The translations under genes and the position numbers were made by a program. Positions 23,783-32,061 of a stretch of DNA of 64,000 nucleotides are shown here, piece by piece. The notes under the pieces are model-generated. The model saw only the letters and a list, made by a program, of their open reading frames with translations, had not been told where the DNA came from and did no database searches. Source of the stretch: Candidatus Aenigmatarchaeota archaeon (GTDB lineage: Archaea > Aenigmatarchaeota > Aenigmatarchaeia > CG10238-14 > SCSR01); contig JACPAE010000001.1 of NCBI GenBank assembly GCA_016181005.1, forward strand, positions 26,508-90,507, given 5' to 3'. Numbering within the stretch: position 1 is the first letter of the stretch; every line of letters begins with the position of its first letter.

Positions 23783-25305
23783 GAAATGCTGTTCTTCTTA
23801 TCCTTCCTCTGCTTTTACTAAGTGGGTGCTCCCAGAATACGACTGGTGTTAACAACACTGTCAATTCATCACAATATTCAAGCGGACAGTTCAACGTCAT
23901 CCTGATTTCTGTGGACAGCCTGCGGTATGACCATCTTCGGATGTTCGGCTACGAAAGAGATACAGCCCCTGCTCTGGAAAAGTTCGCACAGGAAGGCGTC
24001 TCTTTCGACAGTTATATCACTCAAGCGTACCTGACTCCCATATCAGAAATGGCTCTCCACACCGGCCAATATCCTACATCAAGCGGCGCTGTTTCATTTG
24101 ACACAGTCCTGCCCGAAGACAAGACGACGCTGGCGCAAATATTGAAAATTTACGGCTACCGCACGGCCGCTATAGGGACGTCGCCGGAGTTCGAAAACCA
24201 TCCGGCATTGCGCAAGAGCTTCGAAAAAGGATTTGACACATACAAGATAAGTGATGCCAGAATCGGAAGCGACATTGATACAAGCACGAGCACGATAAAA
24301 GAATGGATAAGTGAAAACGGCACTAAATTCTTTCTGTGGCTCCCGATTGGGAGCATCCACTGGCCTTACGGGAATTTCAAGCCAACGGACAAATACGGCA
24401 AGTTCTTGGACCCCGACTATCAGGGATTTTTCTACAACAAGGACCCGCTTAACTGGAATGAGCTGGGCAAGATATACCAAAAGCAGTATTATGTGTTCGA
24501 TGGCGACAAGCCAACTGGAGAAAAGAAGCCGCTTACGGATGACGACTTTGCTTGGATGGTGGACCAGTACGACGGCAATATACTGCGATTTGATGATTGG
24601 CTGGAGGAATTCCTGGATGCTCTGGACGAACTAGGCATGCGCAACAACACAATAATCGTTATCGCTTCCGAGCACGGGGAGGATTTTGGAGAGCATGGAT
24701 ATATAGCGCATTATGACATTTTCGACACGCAAATCAGGACTCCGCTGATTATAGTCGCCCCGGGATTTCCCAAAAATGTAACCATTTCCGACCAGGTTCA
24801 AAGCATAGATGTGCTTCCGACCATACTTGACATGCTGGCGATATCAAAGCACCACCAGATACAGGGGAGCAGCGTTTTGCCCCTTGTCAACGGTTCGGTC
24901 ACATCGTTTAACGAGCATGTCTTTATAGAAAGGATTCCTTTGTGGGAGCATGTGATATCAAGAGGTGCAACAACACTGTATCCATACAAGGAATTTTACG
25001 AGCTGGACAAGGAAAGCCACTTCAAGGATGTCGCAGTCCGCACCAAGGAGTGGAAACTGATATACAGACAGAGCCGTGATATACAGCAGAATTATTCATG
25101 GTGGGGATATTTGACAGAAACACTCCCGACTATTGAAGAATATGAGCTTTATGACCTTAGAAACGATCCTATGGAAACCACAAATGTATATGACCGTTAT
25201 CCGAAGGTTGCTGGTGCTTTGAAAGAACTGCTCATAGAATGGCTGCAAAAGGAGGAACGAAATAGTGCAGGAATGGCGTTGGATTATCGTCAGGATTATT
25301 TTTAA
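23779..25305 (+). CDS. Lipoprotein sulfatase-like enzyme, second of pair
   Basis: A 508-aa paralogue of the preceding gene. Lipobox LLLLSGCS; metal site ISVDSLRYDHLRMFGYERDT; nucleophile region AYLTPISEMALHTGQYPTS, where the position is again Thr or Ser; second metal site IASEHGEDFGEHGYIAHYD; IDVLPTILDMLAI; and YELYDLRNDPMETTNVYDRY near the end. Start chosen at ATG 23779 overlapping the upstream stop; an earlier GTG would extend into the upstream gene. The pair probably trims surface glycans or phospho-glycan modifications outside the membrane. Confidence 0.8.
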   Translation: MRNAVLLILPLLLLSGCSQNTTGVNNTVNSSQYSSGQFNVILISVDSLRYDHLRMFGYERDTAPALEKFAQEGVSFDSYITQAYLTPISEMALHTGQYPTSSGAVSFDTVLPEDKTTLAQILKIYGYRTAAIGTSPEFENHPALRKSFEKGFDTYKISDARIGSDIDTSTSTIKEWISENGTKFFLWLPIGSIHWPYGNFKPTDKYGKFLDPDYQGFFYNKDPLNWNELGKIYQKQYYVFDGDKPTGEKKPLTDDDFAWMVDQYDGNILRFDDWLEEFLDALDELGMRNNTIIVIASEHGEDFGEHGYIAHYDIFDTQIRTPLIIVAPGFPKNVTISDQVQSIDVLPTILDMLAISKHHQIQGSSVLPLVNGSVTSFNEHVFIERIPLWEHVISRGATTLYPYKEFYELDKESHFKDVAVRTKEWKLIYRQSRDIQQNYSWWGYLTETLPTIEEYELYDLRNDPMETTNVYDRYPKVAGALKELLIEWLQKEERNSAGMALDYRQDYF

Positions 25306-25323
25306 AGTTTCTTAAATCTATTA

Positions 25324-25353
25324 TCTCCAACCTATAGGCTTTTAATTGCCAAT
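25324..25353 (+). repeat. Dispersed block B, copy 6
   Basis: TCTCCAACCTATAGGCTTTT plus AATTGCCAAT, located between the sulfatase pair and DUF378. It is likely the ancestral location of block B. Confidence 0.6.
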
Positions 25354-25383
25354 CCCTAATTCATTTCCAAGGAGGTGCAGACA

Positions 25384-25593
25384 TTGAAAGACATGGATGC
25401 AGTAAGCTGGGTAGCTGTCATCTTGCTAGTCGTAGGAGCCCTTAACTGGGGACTAGTCGGATTAGGCGGATTCATGGGTACAGACTTGAATGTTGTTCAC
25501 ATGCTACTAGGCAGCATATCTGTGCTAGAGAACGTTGTCTATGTGCTGGTAGGACTTGCCGGTATATGGAAGCTTTGGAAATTGTTCATGTAA
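25384..25593 (+). CDS. DUF378 family two-TM membrane protein
   Basis: A 69-aa (or 66-aa from ATG 25393) DUF378 protein: SWVAVILLVVGALNWGLVGL, then LNVVHMLLGSISVLENVVYV and a C-terminal helix ending LVGLAGIWKLWKLF. Two hydrophobic helices and the ALNWGLVG motif define the family; function unknown. An AAGGAGGT Shine-Dalgarno sequence stands 8 nt before a TTG at 25384, which I take as the start; the GTG further up lies inside the ribosome-binding site. Confidence 0.8.
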   Translation: MKDMDAVSWVAVILLVVGALNWGLVGLGGFMGTDLNVVHMLLGSISVLENVVYVLVGLAGIWKLWKLFM

Positions 25594-25629
25594 GGAAAAT
25601 TTAAGATTTTTTTAATTTTTGGTTTTTAC

Positions 25630-26109
25630 TTATCCGTTTTGCTTGAATTCCTTCGCGGCCTCTTTTAAGATTTTTATCAAGTTCTGCAGCTGGCTCTTCT
25701 TCACCGCAACCGCCCCGACGGATTTGAACTTGCTGCTTGCTCTGATCAAGTGATCGTGCTTTGTCTGGTTTATCCGTATGAACTCCTCCTCGCCCTCGTA
25801 CCTCGGCTGCTTGAAGATGTCTATCCACAGCTTGTCCATACCGCTTATGTCGACCCTGCCCACGAACTTGCTGGGACCAACGGAATAGTAGATCTTGGCC
25901 GGCCCCTTTTCGTCATAATTGACCTTCTTCTCTATAAGCATCCTTTCCAACAGCTTGGTTACAGTGTGCCTGTTCAAATCGAGCTTCTTTGCAACGTCGT
26001 GTATGGTCATTCCCCTTATGCTTTCATTCAATGTATCCAAAATTCTTCTGGCGTTCTTTGTATCGTACTCCACTTCCTTAGTTGTCCTGAATTCTAGCTT
26101 GAACTCCAT
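25630..26109 (-). CDS. Winged-helix transcriptional regulator
   Basis: A 159-aa protein with an N-terminal wHTH domain: ARRILDTLNESIRGMTIHDV, AKKLDLNRHTVTKLLERMLI, wing KGPAKIYYSVG. The remainder (WIDIFKQPRYEGEEEFIRIN and a C-terminal helix) may be an effector or dimerisation region. Monocistronic with about 225 bp to the next gene. Target unknown. Confidence 0.7.
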   Translation of the reverse strand: MEFKLEFRTTKEVEYDTKNARRILDTLNESIRGMTIHDVAKKLDLNRHTVTKLLERMLIEKKVNYDEKGPAKIYYSVGPSKFVGRVDISGMDKLWIDIFKQPRYEGEEEFIRINQTKHDHLIRASSKFKSVGAVAVKKSQLQNLIKILKEAAKEFKQNG

Positions 26110-26281
26110 TTAACCGCCTTAATTTACGATGAATTTTAGAGTTTATAAAGACGTAGGATTAGTGTATACGAACTAAATACCGATTTTCTCGGCTGGAAGA
26201 GCCTTAGATCGCCTTTTCATATAAGTTATCCGGCTTGGATTGCCCGGTGCTCTGAAGATGTGGAAATGAACCCTGGCAAAG

Positions 26282-26327
26282 TTTATATAGTGTGATTAGC
26301 ATCTAATATATAGAAACTAATGGAGGT
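26282..26327 (+). promoter_or_regulatory. TATA box and Shine-Dalgarno of the 242-aa gene
   Basis: TTTATATA at 26282-26289 and GGAGGT at 26322-26327, 7 nt before the ATG at 26335. This gives a leadered transcript, unlike many neighbours. Nothing else recognised in 26110-26281. Confidence 0.5.
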
Positions 26328-26334
26328 TGAGTAA

Positions 26335-27063
26335 ATGAGTATAGTAACTGTATTTAAATTTGACGGCCTGTCTGATCCTTGGCAGGTTGCCAAACTGCTT
26401 AACAAGCACAAAAAGGATGACTTTTGGCTGACAGCCTTCGTCAGCAAATACAACCGGAACGAGGTTGTAGTGAACTACATGTTCTACGAGGACGTGGAGG
26501 AAGGCATCAAAAGGGTTTTCGACGAGAATGAAAGCATAGAGATAGTATCCTACCTGAAGCAGAACGGCAAAAGCCGGGTCCTGAAGAGGGTATACTGCTT
26601 CATAAACCTCATGATGAAAACTCTGGAGGTTTACACAGGCTCGGAAACGAAGCTGAACGAGATCGTAGCCACGTTCGAGGAAGTATTAAAAGCAAGGTTT
26701 ACCAGGGTGGTCGTGTCTCCAAAGGAGCTTCAGACCATATACACAAACCACTCGAACGAACTCAAGCAAGTGATGTTCAAAAACGTGGAAGGACTGTTCT
26801 ATGAGATTCTAAGAGGAAAGTATCTTGAGAGCAATGAGAAATTCAAAAAGTACATGGAAGAGTTCCCGGAAAGCCTGCGTGTGATAAGCTTTAGGCCCAG
26901 GATAAAGTTCTGGAACGGGAACAATCGCTACCAAGTTACTCTGAATGGGGACAAGGGAACTTTAAGATTCTCGTCACCTAATGAGGAGTTTGACTTTCGG
27001 CCAAGAATAGAGATAAGGCAGCTGACTTTTTTGATTGCTGCCACTCTTGGTTTTCTTGGGTGA
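26335..27063 (+). CDS. Conserved-looking hypothetical protein, 242 aa
   Basis: No family recognised. The protein is mixed alpha/beta, soluble, without signal peptide: it starts MSIVTVFKFDGLSDPWQVAK, has a charged middle (TGSETKLNEIVATFEEVLKA) and a basic C-terminal region with a hydrophobic end (FLIAATLGFLG). Its stop overlaps the ATG of a PIN-domain gene (TGATG), so the two are an operon. By position it could be the antitoxin or regulator of that PIN protein, although it is large for that role. Confidence 0.6.
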   Translation: MSIVTVFKFDGLSDPWQVAKLLNKHKKDDFWLTAFVSKYNRNEVVVNYMFYEDVEEGIKRVFDENESIEIVSYLKQNGKSRVLKRVYCFINLMMKTLEVYTGSETKLNEIVATFEEVLKARFTRVVVSPKELQTIYTNHSNELKQVMFKNVEGLFYEILRGKYLESNEKFKKYMEEFPESLRVISFRPRIKFWNGNNRYQVTLNGDKGTLRFSSPNEEFDFRPRIEIRQLTFLIAATLGFLG

Positions 27064-27557
27064 TGAAAATGAAAGAGAAAACATTTGAGAAATTAACTAG
27101 AAAGTGGCTATCTAAACCCTCTCACGTTATCGATACAAACGTATTGATAGAGACATTAATTGAAACAAAGCTAGGTGACAAATGCGCAGATTATCTTAAC
27201 AGACTCAAAATTAAATACAGAGGATATATACCATCCTCCGTCTTGGGCGAATATTTTCTTATTATATTTTACGACGAAAAGATAGAGGAAAAGCATAAGC
27301 AGAGAGCATTCAAATTTTTAGAAGATTTGATTAAACATAGAAAGATTTTACCTTTGGTACCAGATAGAGAAGCTTTCAAGCTTGTAGAAGAGATTCAAAA
27401 TACTGAAAGAGAAGTCGAAGACACAGACGCCCTTCACTATGCAACGGCAGTTATTAATAACGCAAAAGTATTTGTCACACTGGACACTAAAATGTTACAA
27501 AGCCGAACTTTAGGAAAAGAATTTGGTGTCAGTATATTAAGTCCAGAAAACTTATGA
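27063..27557 (+). CDS. PIN-domain protein
   Basis: A 164-aa PIN-fold nuclease: SHVIDTNVLIETLI (first Asp), YIPSSVLGEYFLIIFYD (Glu), VEDTDALHYATAVINNAKVF (Asp pair with the DALHYATA pattern), VTLDTKML (last Asp). All four acidic positions are present, so it should be catalytically competent. Coupled to the 242-aa gene upstream. A 35-aa minus-strand frame overlaps its 3' end by 6 nt. Confidence 0.75.
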   Translation: MKMKEKTFEKLTRKWLSKPSHVIDTNVLIETLIETKLGDKCADYLNRLKIKYRGYIPSSVLGEYFLIIFYDEKIEEKHKQRAFKFLEDLIKHRKILPLVPDREAFKLVEEIQNTEREVEDTDALHYATAVINNAKVFVTLDTKMLQSRTLGKEFGVSILSPENL

Positions 27558-27659
27558 TTTTTTGTCTAATGACAAGTGATCAAAAGCATGACTTTTCCTA
27601 ATTTTTTTTACCAGCCTGTCCAACACAGGATCATCAAAGATTCTCTTCACTTTCTCCAT
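27552..27659 (-). CDS. Possible 35-aa peptide gene, tail-to-tail with PIN gene
   Basis: ATG at 27659 to TAA at 27552, encoding MEKVKRIFDDPVLDRLVKKI followed by RKSHAFDHLSLDKKS. It has a TATTATATAAATA-like promoter upstream near 27690, 30 nt or so before the ATG. Charged and helical, like the peptide at 10180-10299, and with the same 3'-overlap to a PIN gene. No homologue recognised. Confidence 0.4.
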   Translation of the reverse strand: MEKVKRIFDDPVLDRLVKKIRKSHAFDHLSLDKKS

Positions 27660-27699
27660 AATAACCACAACACTTAATAGTTAGTATTATATAAATAAA

Positions 27700-27771
27700 T
27701 GGGTCCGCGCAGAATTGAACTGCGGTCTCCACCTTGTAAGGGTGGCGTCCTAACCACTAGACTACGAACCC
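27700..27771 (-). tRNA. tRNA-Val (anticodon UAC)
   Basis: Minus strand. Acceptor GGGTTCG pairs with CGGACCC, D-stem GTCT/GGAC, anticodon stem CCACC/GGTGG with loop CTTACAA (TAC, Val), T-stem CGCAG/CTGCG with TTCAATT, discriminator A. No intron. Upstream sequence holds a TTTAAA-type promoter. Confidence 0.92.
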
Positions 27772-27822
27772 GTATGATAAATAGTGTGGTTATAATTTAA
27801 AAACTATTATCTTATTATCATT

Positions 27823-28031
27823 ATGAAAAATTTGGCACTAGACATTTTCAGGCAGAGACTCTTGATTGAGGGCTTTTATAGAAATCTTGAAAAGAACTGG
27901 GATAAAGTTTGGAGCCTATAATATAGGAAGAGGTAAAATTAGAATACAAATCAATGGAATTAAAGAAATCGATAAATGGATGGATCAAATCGGCATTTGT
28001 AATAAAAATCAGTCTGAAAGATTAAGAGGTA
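27823..28031 (+). pseudogene. Degenerate gene, possibly homing-endonuclease-like
   Basis: An ATG at 27823 starts MKNLALDIFRQRLLIEGFYR but this frame ends after about 32 codons. The next frame continues TGIKFGAYNIGRGKIRIQIN, GIKEIDKWMDQIGICNKNQS, which resembles the C-terminal helix-strand end of LAGLIDADG-type endonucleases (the WMxxIGxxNxxxxxRL pattern). The apparent coding then runs into the 3' end of a tRNA-like gene. I read it as a frameshifted remnant; family uncertain. Confidence 0.35.
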
Positions 28032-28202
28032 TAGCGGGTGCTGGAATTTCAGGAGTTTTTACTCCATTTGAACCAGCGACCTTTCCCCAAGGTACAGCAT
28101 AAACTGAACCCTTCAAGGTATCTCAAAAGCCTATGAGCCATCCGCTGTAAATTTGCGAGCACTCCAGGCATTGAGGTTCTTTCGAACTTGCTCTAACCCG
28201 CT
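28032..28202 (-). tRNA. tRNA-like gene with several insertions (A1:U72 type)
   Basis: Minus strand, 171 nt. Acceptor AGCGGGT pairs perfectly with ACCCGCT, discriminator A. TA then D-stem GAGC/GCTC, with the D-loop enlarged by a hairpin (GTTC GAAA GAAC) before GCCTGG. T-stem GCTGG/CCAGC with TTCAA split by a hairpin (GGAGT AAAA ACTCC). AGGTC sits before the T-stem as a normal variable loop. A CTCATA like the initiator anticodon loop is present, and A1:U72 is an archaeal initiator feature, but I could not close the anticodon stem. A TTTAAAT promoter lies about 30 nt upstream. Either a multi-intron initiator tRNA or a degenerate one. Confidence 0.45.
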
Positions 28203-28254
28203 TCTTCACTATTATCAACCTATCCTTAAATTATTTAAATCGCTTATGTATTCT

Positions 28255-28668
28255 ATGAAAACTCGCCGTGACGTCCAAGCCCTCATTTTCGACGAAGTTG
28301 GCGGCAAGAAAAAGGTTTTCCTGATAAAATTCTACGATCCAACAAAGCAAAGGCATACTTGGAGACTTGTCAAAGGCGGAGTTGAGAAGGGTGAGACCGA
28401 TGAAGAGGCTCTAAAGCGCGAAATACTTGAAGAAGTCACACTGAAGGACGTTAAAATACTGGAAAAGGTCTATAGTTACGAATTTACATTCAAGGACACA
28501 CAGCACAGTGTCTCAAGCTATTTTGTGAAAGGTAACATCAACGAAAAGCCGAAGCTGAACTGGGACGGCGACAGGGAAATAGTCGACTTTTCATGGATAT
28601 CCCCAGAAGAAGCAGTCAAGCTTCTGTTTTGGGACAATGAAAAATACGTTGTCAGACTTTTGAAATGA
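28255..28668 (+). CDS. Nudix hydrolase
   Basis: A 137-aa Nudix protein. The box reads GGVEKGETDEEALKREILEE (G-x5-E-x7-RE-U-x-EE), with Thr where the last Gly is normally found; the catalytic Glu residues are kept. N-terminal strand RRDVQALIFDEVGGKKKVFL and C-terminal FSWISPEEAVKLLFWDN fit the fold. ATG at 28255 is about 24 nt after TATTTAAAT; 28246 is an alternative. Substrate probably a nucleoside diphosphate derivative. Its 3' end overlaps the convergent cdc6 gene by 17 nt. Confidence 0.8.
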   Translation: MKTRRDVQALIFDEVGGKKKVFLIKFYDPTKQRHTWRLVKGGVEKGETDEEALKREILEEVTLKDVKILEKVYSYEFTFKDTQHSVSSYFVKGNINEKPKLNWDGDREIVDFSWISPEEAVKLLFWDNEKYVVRLLK

Positions 28669-29701
28669 TTCGGCTTTTGCCTAACTTCCGTTTCCCGACC
28701 TTGACAAGATTTATCCCTCCCAGATGATTCACGTATTCCATGAACATTCTTCTTGTCAGCGGCTCGTTGACAGATTCTGAATACTCCTTGTACAGCTCGT
28801 CTAACGTCGCCCTGCTTTTCTTTGACAACATGTCCAAAACCATCCTCTCGACATCTGAAACCCTCTCCTTCAGGATTTCGGGCTTGGCTTTAACAACATC
28901 CTTCAAAACTTTCCTGACATGTTCGACTGCCACCTTATCGCTGCTTTCCGACTCGGCAATTCTCCCGGCCTTCATTAGGCACTCCAAACCGACCCTTACA
29001 TCGCCGCCCTTGTTAATTGCATGGGCAGACGCCAAAGCCACTACGCCGCTCTCAACCGCCCTGAACCCATTGGCTGCTCTCTCTTTGAGTATGTCCATCA
29101 TCTCAGCGACCGTGTAGGGCTTGAATTCTATCTCTTCCACAGACAGGCTGCTCTTTATTCTTGGCTCTATCTCAGAGAAAATGTGGGGATTGTTTGAAAT
29201 GAAAATCAAGCCGACAGGATTTTTAACATACTGATTGAGCCTCAAAAGGTCGTATAAAACCTTCTGGTCCTTGTAAATTAGCTGGTCTGCCTCGTCCAGG
29301 CAAATCAACAGCCCCTTTTTTGATTTTTCAAGGACCTCGATTAACCTGGACATAACCTCATCCTTTGCCCATCCTCTTCTCTGGACGAACATTCCAAGCT
29401 CGGACACTAATTTCGACAGGATAGAAGTCGATGTGTTGAAGTCCCAGCAGTTTAGGTAAATTGTCTTTATGCCTGAATAGTCCTCGAACTCGCGAAAGAC
29501 GTACTTGGCAGATGCTGTTTTGCCTATTCCGGGAGAGCCGAAGATGAAAATGTTCTGCGGCTTTCGTCCCTTGCTCGCAGGCAGCAGATTTTCGGCAAGA
29601 TATTTTATCTGCTGTTCCCTATGCGGCAGAATGTCTGGAAGGTATTCATACGAAAGGGCTTCCTCGAGTTTGAAAATTTTGGATTCTTCATGGAATGCCA
29701 T
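28652..29701 (-). CDS. cdc6: Orc1/Cdc6 replication initiator
   Basis: A 349-aa AAA+ ATPase with Walker A FIFGSPGIGKTASAKYV, Walker B LLICLDEADQLIY, sensor 1 LIFISNNP and a C-terminal winged helix (LDELYKEYSESVNEPLTRRM, YVNHLGGINLVKVGKRKLGK). It binds origin repeats and loads MCM. Only 30 nt separate it from alaX upstream, so it may be cotranscribed with lysS-alaX. I saw no obvious origin-recognition repeats beside it. Confidence 0.9.
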   Translation of the reverse strand: MAFHEESKIFKLEEALSYEYLPDILPHREQQIKYLAENLLPASKGRKPQNIFIFGSPGIGKTASAKYVFREFEDYSGIKTIYLNCWDFNTSTSILSKLVSELGMFVQRRGWAKDEVMSRLIEVLEKSKKGLLICLDEADQLIYKDQKVLYDLLRLNQYVKNPVGLIFISNNPHIFSEIEPRIKSSLSVEEIEFKPYTVAEMMDILKERAANGFRAVESGVVALASAHAINKGGDVRVGLECLMKAGRIAESESSDKVAVEHVRKVLKDVVKAKPEILKERVSDVERMVLDMLSKKSRATLDELYKEYSESVNEPLTRRMFMEYVNHLGGINLVKVGKRKLGKSRIISKV

Positions 29702-29731
29702 AATGTATTATTGGAAAACTTCAAATAATTT

Positions 29732-30439
29732 CTATTTTCCGAGTGTGAAGTAAAGGCGCCTGTTGTTCTTGCCTTTGTTTTCCAATTTCACGATTTCAAT
29801 CTTATCTATTTCGCTTAACTGCCTTACGTGATTTCCGCCGTCCGCCTGAATATCAATTCCTTCGATCTCGACAATCCTCAACGTATCAACGTTTGGCGGG
29901 AGCGCCTCCAGCAACTTTATTATTCCAGGTATCTTCATCGCTTCCTCTCTTTTCATAAAGTAGGGCTTTACGGCAGCATCCTGATTTATCAGGTCGTTTG
30001 CCTTGTTTATGTAGGATATGAACTTTTCTTTGTCAAACTCTTCAAGATTAAAGTCTATTCTAGATTTTTCCAAATCCAAATTTCCTCCACTGATCAGTGC
30101 CCCAGTCTCTTTATTGATAATGGCCGCAAGCAAGTGTGAGGCAGTATGCATCTTCATCAACCTGTATCTTCTCTCCCAGTCAATAACTCCCTTGATGCTG
30201 TCGCCGGCTTTCAATCCTTCCTTGTCGACCCTATGCAAGATTTTGTCGCCGCTCTTGGACACGTCCAAAACAGAGAACTCATCGCCGTTTAGAAGCAGCT
30301 TTCCTAGATCATTAGGCTCGCCTCCCCCTGTTGGGAAAAAGCATGTTTTATCCAGTTCTACCATAATATCTTCGACGGAAACAATACTAGCAGTAAATTC
30401 CTTCATGTAAGAATCTTGCCAATAAAGTCTTTCGGTCAC
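29732..30439 (-). CDS. alaX: Alanyl-tRNA editing protein AlaX
   Basis: A 235-aa AlaX-M type enzyme that hydrolyses mischarged Ser/Gly-tRNA(Ala). N-terminal TCFFPTGGGEPNDLG beta barrel, zinc motif MHTASHLL (HxxxH), and IDIQADGGNHVRQLSEIDKI, where Asp stands in the position of the Cys seen in AlaRS and some AlaX proteins; the His is kept. Overlaps lysS by 4 nt, so aminoacylation quality control and a synthetase share a transcript. Confidence 0.88.
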   Translation of the reverse strand: MTERLYWQDSYMKEFTASIVSVEDIMVELDKTCFFPTGGGEPNDLGKLLLNGDEFSVLDVSKSGDKILHRVDKEGLKAGDSIKGVIDWERRYRLMKMHTASHLLAAIINKETGALISGGNLDLEKSRIDFNLEEFDKEKFISYINKANDLINQDAAVKPYFMKREEAMKIPGIIKLLEALPPNVDTLRIVEIEGIDIQADGGNHVRQLSEIDKIEIVKLENKGKNNRRLYFTLGK

Positions 30440-32052
30440 AATACACTCTCTAATTTTTTGATTATCTCACTCTTTCCCCTTTCTATTACGTATGTTCCCA
30501 ATCTTGGCCCTCTGTCTGAGTTCAGAATAATGTTGTAAATAAGCTTAAACCCTTCTGGCACTTGCAAGCCATTCTTTTTTATTATTTCGAATGTTTTTGT
30601 TTGAATCAGCTCCGGGTTGGACTCTTTTCTAATCATATCTGCAATGTCTTTAATCATTGCCTTTTCCTTTTCACTCAATTTAATTTCTCTTAATTCTCTC
30701 TGTAGTTTTTTTGTCAAGTTTTTGGTGAATTCTAGCCTTTCAGCCAAGATATCTTCTAACTCTTTATTTGGTTTTTTGATGTGTCCATACTCCTTTAGCT
30801 TCTGCAACGCGAACTTTTTTTGATTCTTATCTGGAAGTATTCTGGCGATTTCAAGAAGTAAGCTATAAGAAATGGCCGGATTATATTTCCTTGGTATAGA
30901 TCTCAATTGAATCAGTTCGTACAGCCTTTTCATTGTAATTTCGTCTCTCTTGTTCTGAACCTTTTTGATGCCGTAATAGACTTTGCCTAACTCGTCCAGC
31001 TCTTCCATCATATTGGGGACAAACTCCCACCGAAAATCCCGCACTCTCATTGGATCCTTTAGATATAGCAACCGAAGCAGTTCCGGCGTTGCGACTTCCA
31101 GCCAGTCATAGGGATACATTACATTCCCCACAGATGCCGACATTTTTTCTCCGTTAATCGTAAGGTGCTCGTAAAAGATGGGGACGGGCATGGGGTACTT
31201 TAGGATTTTCTCGGCTATTTCCCCATTTATCCAAAATGCACTGCCTGGCACTTGGTACTCCTTACCGGCACCTTCGCTGCACACATTCCATCTTGTCCAT
31301 TGAGCCGCCCATTCGCTTTTCCACAACAGTTTACCGTTTCCTTTCAAAGGATCGTTCTCGCCCTCATATCCGCATCCTTTCGCCACATTCTTTTCAAATT
31401 TGTAATCTTTGCATCTGTATTCCACCTTGCCCTTCTGAACTCCCACGACTCTTGGCGTTATTATTTTCCCGCAATTGTCGCATATCGGCGTCCAAGGGCT
31501 CCAATCTTCAGGCAATTTATTCGTCCTATATTTGTTTTGGATTTCCCTCAATCTATCTATATTGTCCAACAAAAGTTTGATGTATTTGTTGAAACTGCCT
31601 TTCTTGTATTCCTTCCTCATGGAAAACTTTGCCATTTTTGTTGAAATGAATTGGTTTAGGACTTTGTAGTATTTGGAAACGTGGTGATCTGCATAAGACT
31701 TGTGGCATCCGTCTGGATCTGGAATGTCGGTGACCGGCATCCCGATAAACTCTACATAGCTTTTTGGGACTCCTTCAGGCACCTTTCTAAGAGGATCCAT
31801 GTCTTCAGCAACCCAGATTAATTCAGGCTTAACTCCACTATCCTTCAAAGACTTGAAGACTGCATCGCCGCGAATCGTGTCGCTTAGCCTGCCTATGTGA
31901 AGCACACCGGATATGGATGCTGAGGTCTTGACGACAAACTTTTTGAATTTGGGTATCTTGTCGTCTGTATAATGAAATCTTTTCCTTGTTATTATACTTT
32001 GCGCTATTTTGTCCGTCCAAAAGGTGTATTCTTGTTCTTTTTCCTTTGCCAT
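30436..32052 (-). CDS. lysS: Class I lysyl-tRNA synthetase
   Basis: A 538-aa class I LysRS, the archaeal/spirochaete form. HIGH-type motif SASISGVLHIGRLSD, KMSKS-type motif GEKMSASVGNV, zinc-binding PICDNCGKI and RCKDYKFEKN-GCGYEG. The C-terminal alpha-helical domain is present. Its ATG is separated by 9 bp from the divergent start of sua5, so each promoter lies inside the other gene. Downstream alaX is coupled. Confidence 0.93.
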   Translation of the reverse strand: MAKEKEQEYTFWTDKIAQSIITRKRFHYTDDKIPKFKKFVVKTSASISGVLHIGRLSDTIRGDAVFKSLKDSGVKPELIWVAEDMDPLRKVPEGVPKSYVEFIGMPVTDIPDPDGCHKSYADHHVSKYYKVLNQFISTKMAKFSMRKEYKKGSFNKYIKLLLDNIDRLREIQNKYRTNKLPEDWSPWTPICDNCGKIITPRVVGVQKGKVEYRCKDYKFEKNVAKGCGYEGENDPLKGNGKLLWKSEWAAQWTRWNVCSEGAGKEYQVPGSAFWINGEIAEKILKYPMPVPIFYEHLTINGEKMSASVGNVMYPYDWLEVATPELLRLLYLKDPMRVRDFRWEFVPNMMEELDELGKVYYGIKKVQNKRDEITMKRLYELIQLRSIPRKYNPAISYSLLLEIARILPDKNQKKFALQKLKEYGHIKKPNKELEDILAERLEFTKNLTKKLQRELREIKLSEKEKAMIKDIADMIRKESNPELIQTKTFEIIKKNGLQVPEGFKLIYNIILNSDRGPRLGTYVIERGKSEIIKKLESVL

Positions 32053-32061
32053 ATAATCTAT

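Noticed and set aside
17182..25353. CRISPR array as an explanation for the regularly recurring blocks B and R
   Set aside because: Spacing is irregular (hundreds to thousands of bp), no uniform spacers and no cas genes.
28032..28102. C-terminal extension of the 27866 frame (AGAGISGVFTPFEP)
   Set aside because: It is translation of the tRNA-like gene's 3' end in antisense and has no protein meaning.
28620..29740. Replication origin beside cdc6
   Set aside because: Gaps around cdc6 are only about 30 bp and I could see no repeated origin-recognition-box-like sequences or long AT-rich unwinding region.
31972..32061. Upstream extension of the Sua5 gene
   Set aside because: It would overlap the 5' end of lysS by 80 bp; YrdC homology begins at the ATG at 32062.
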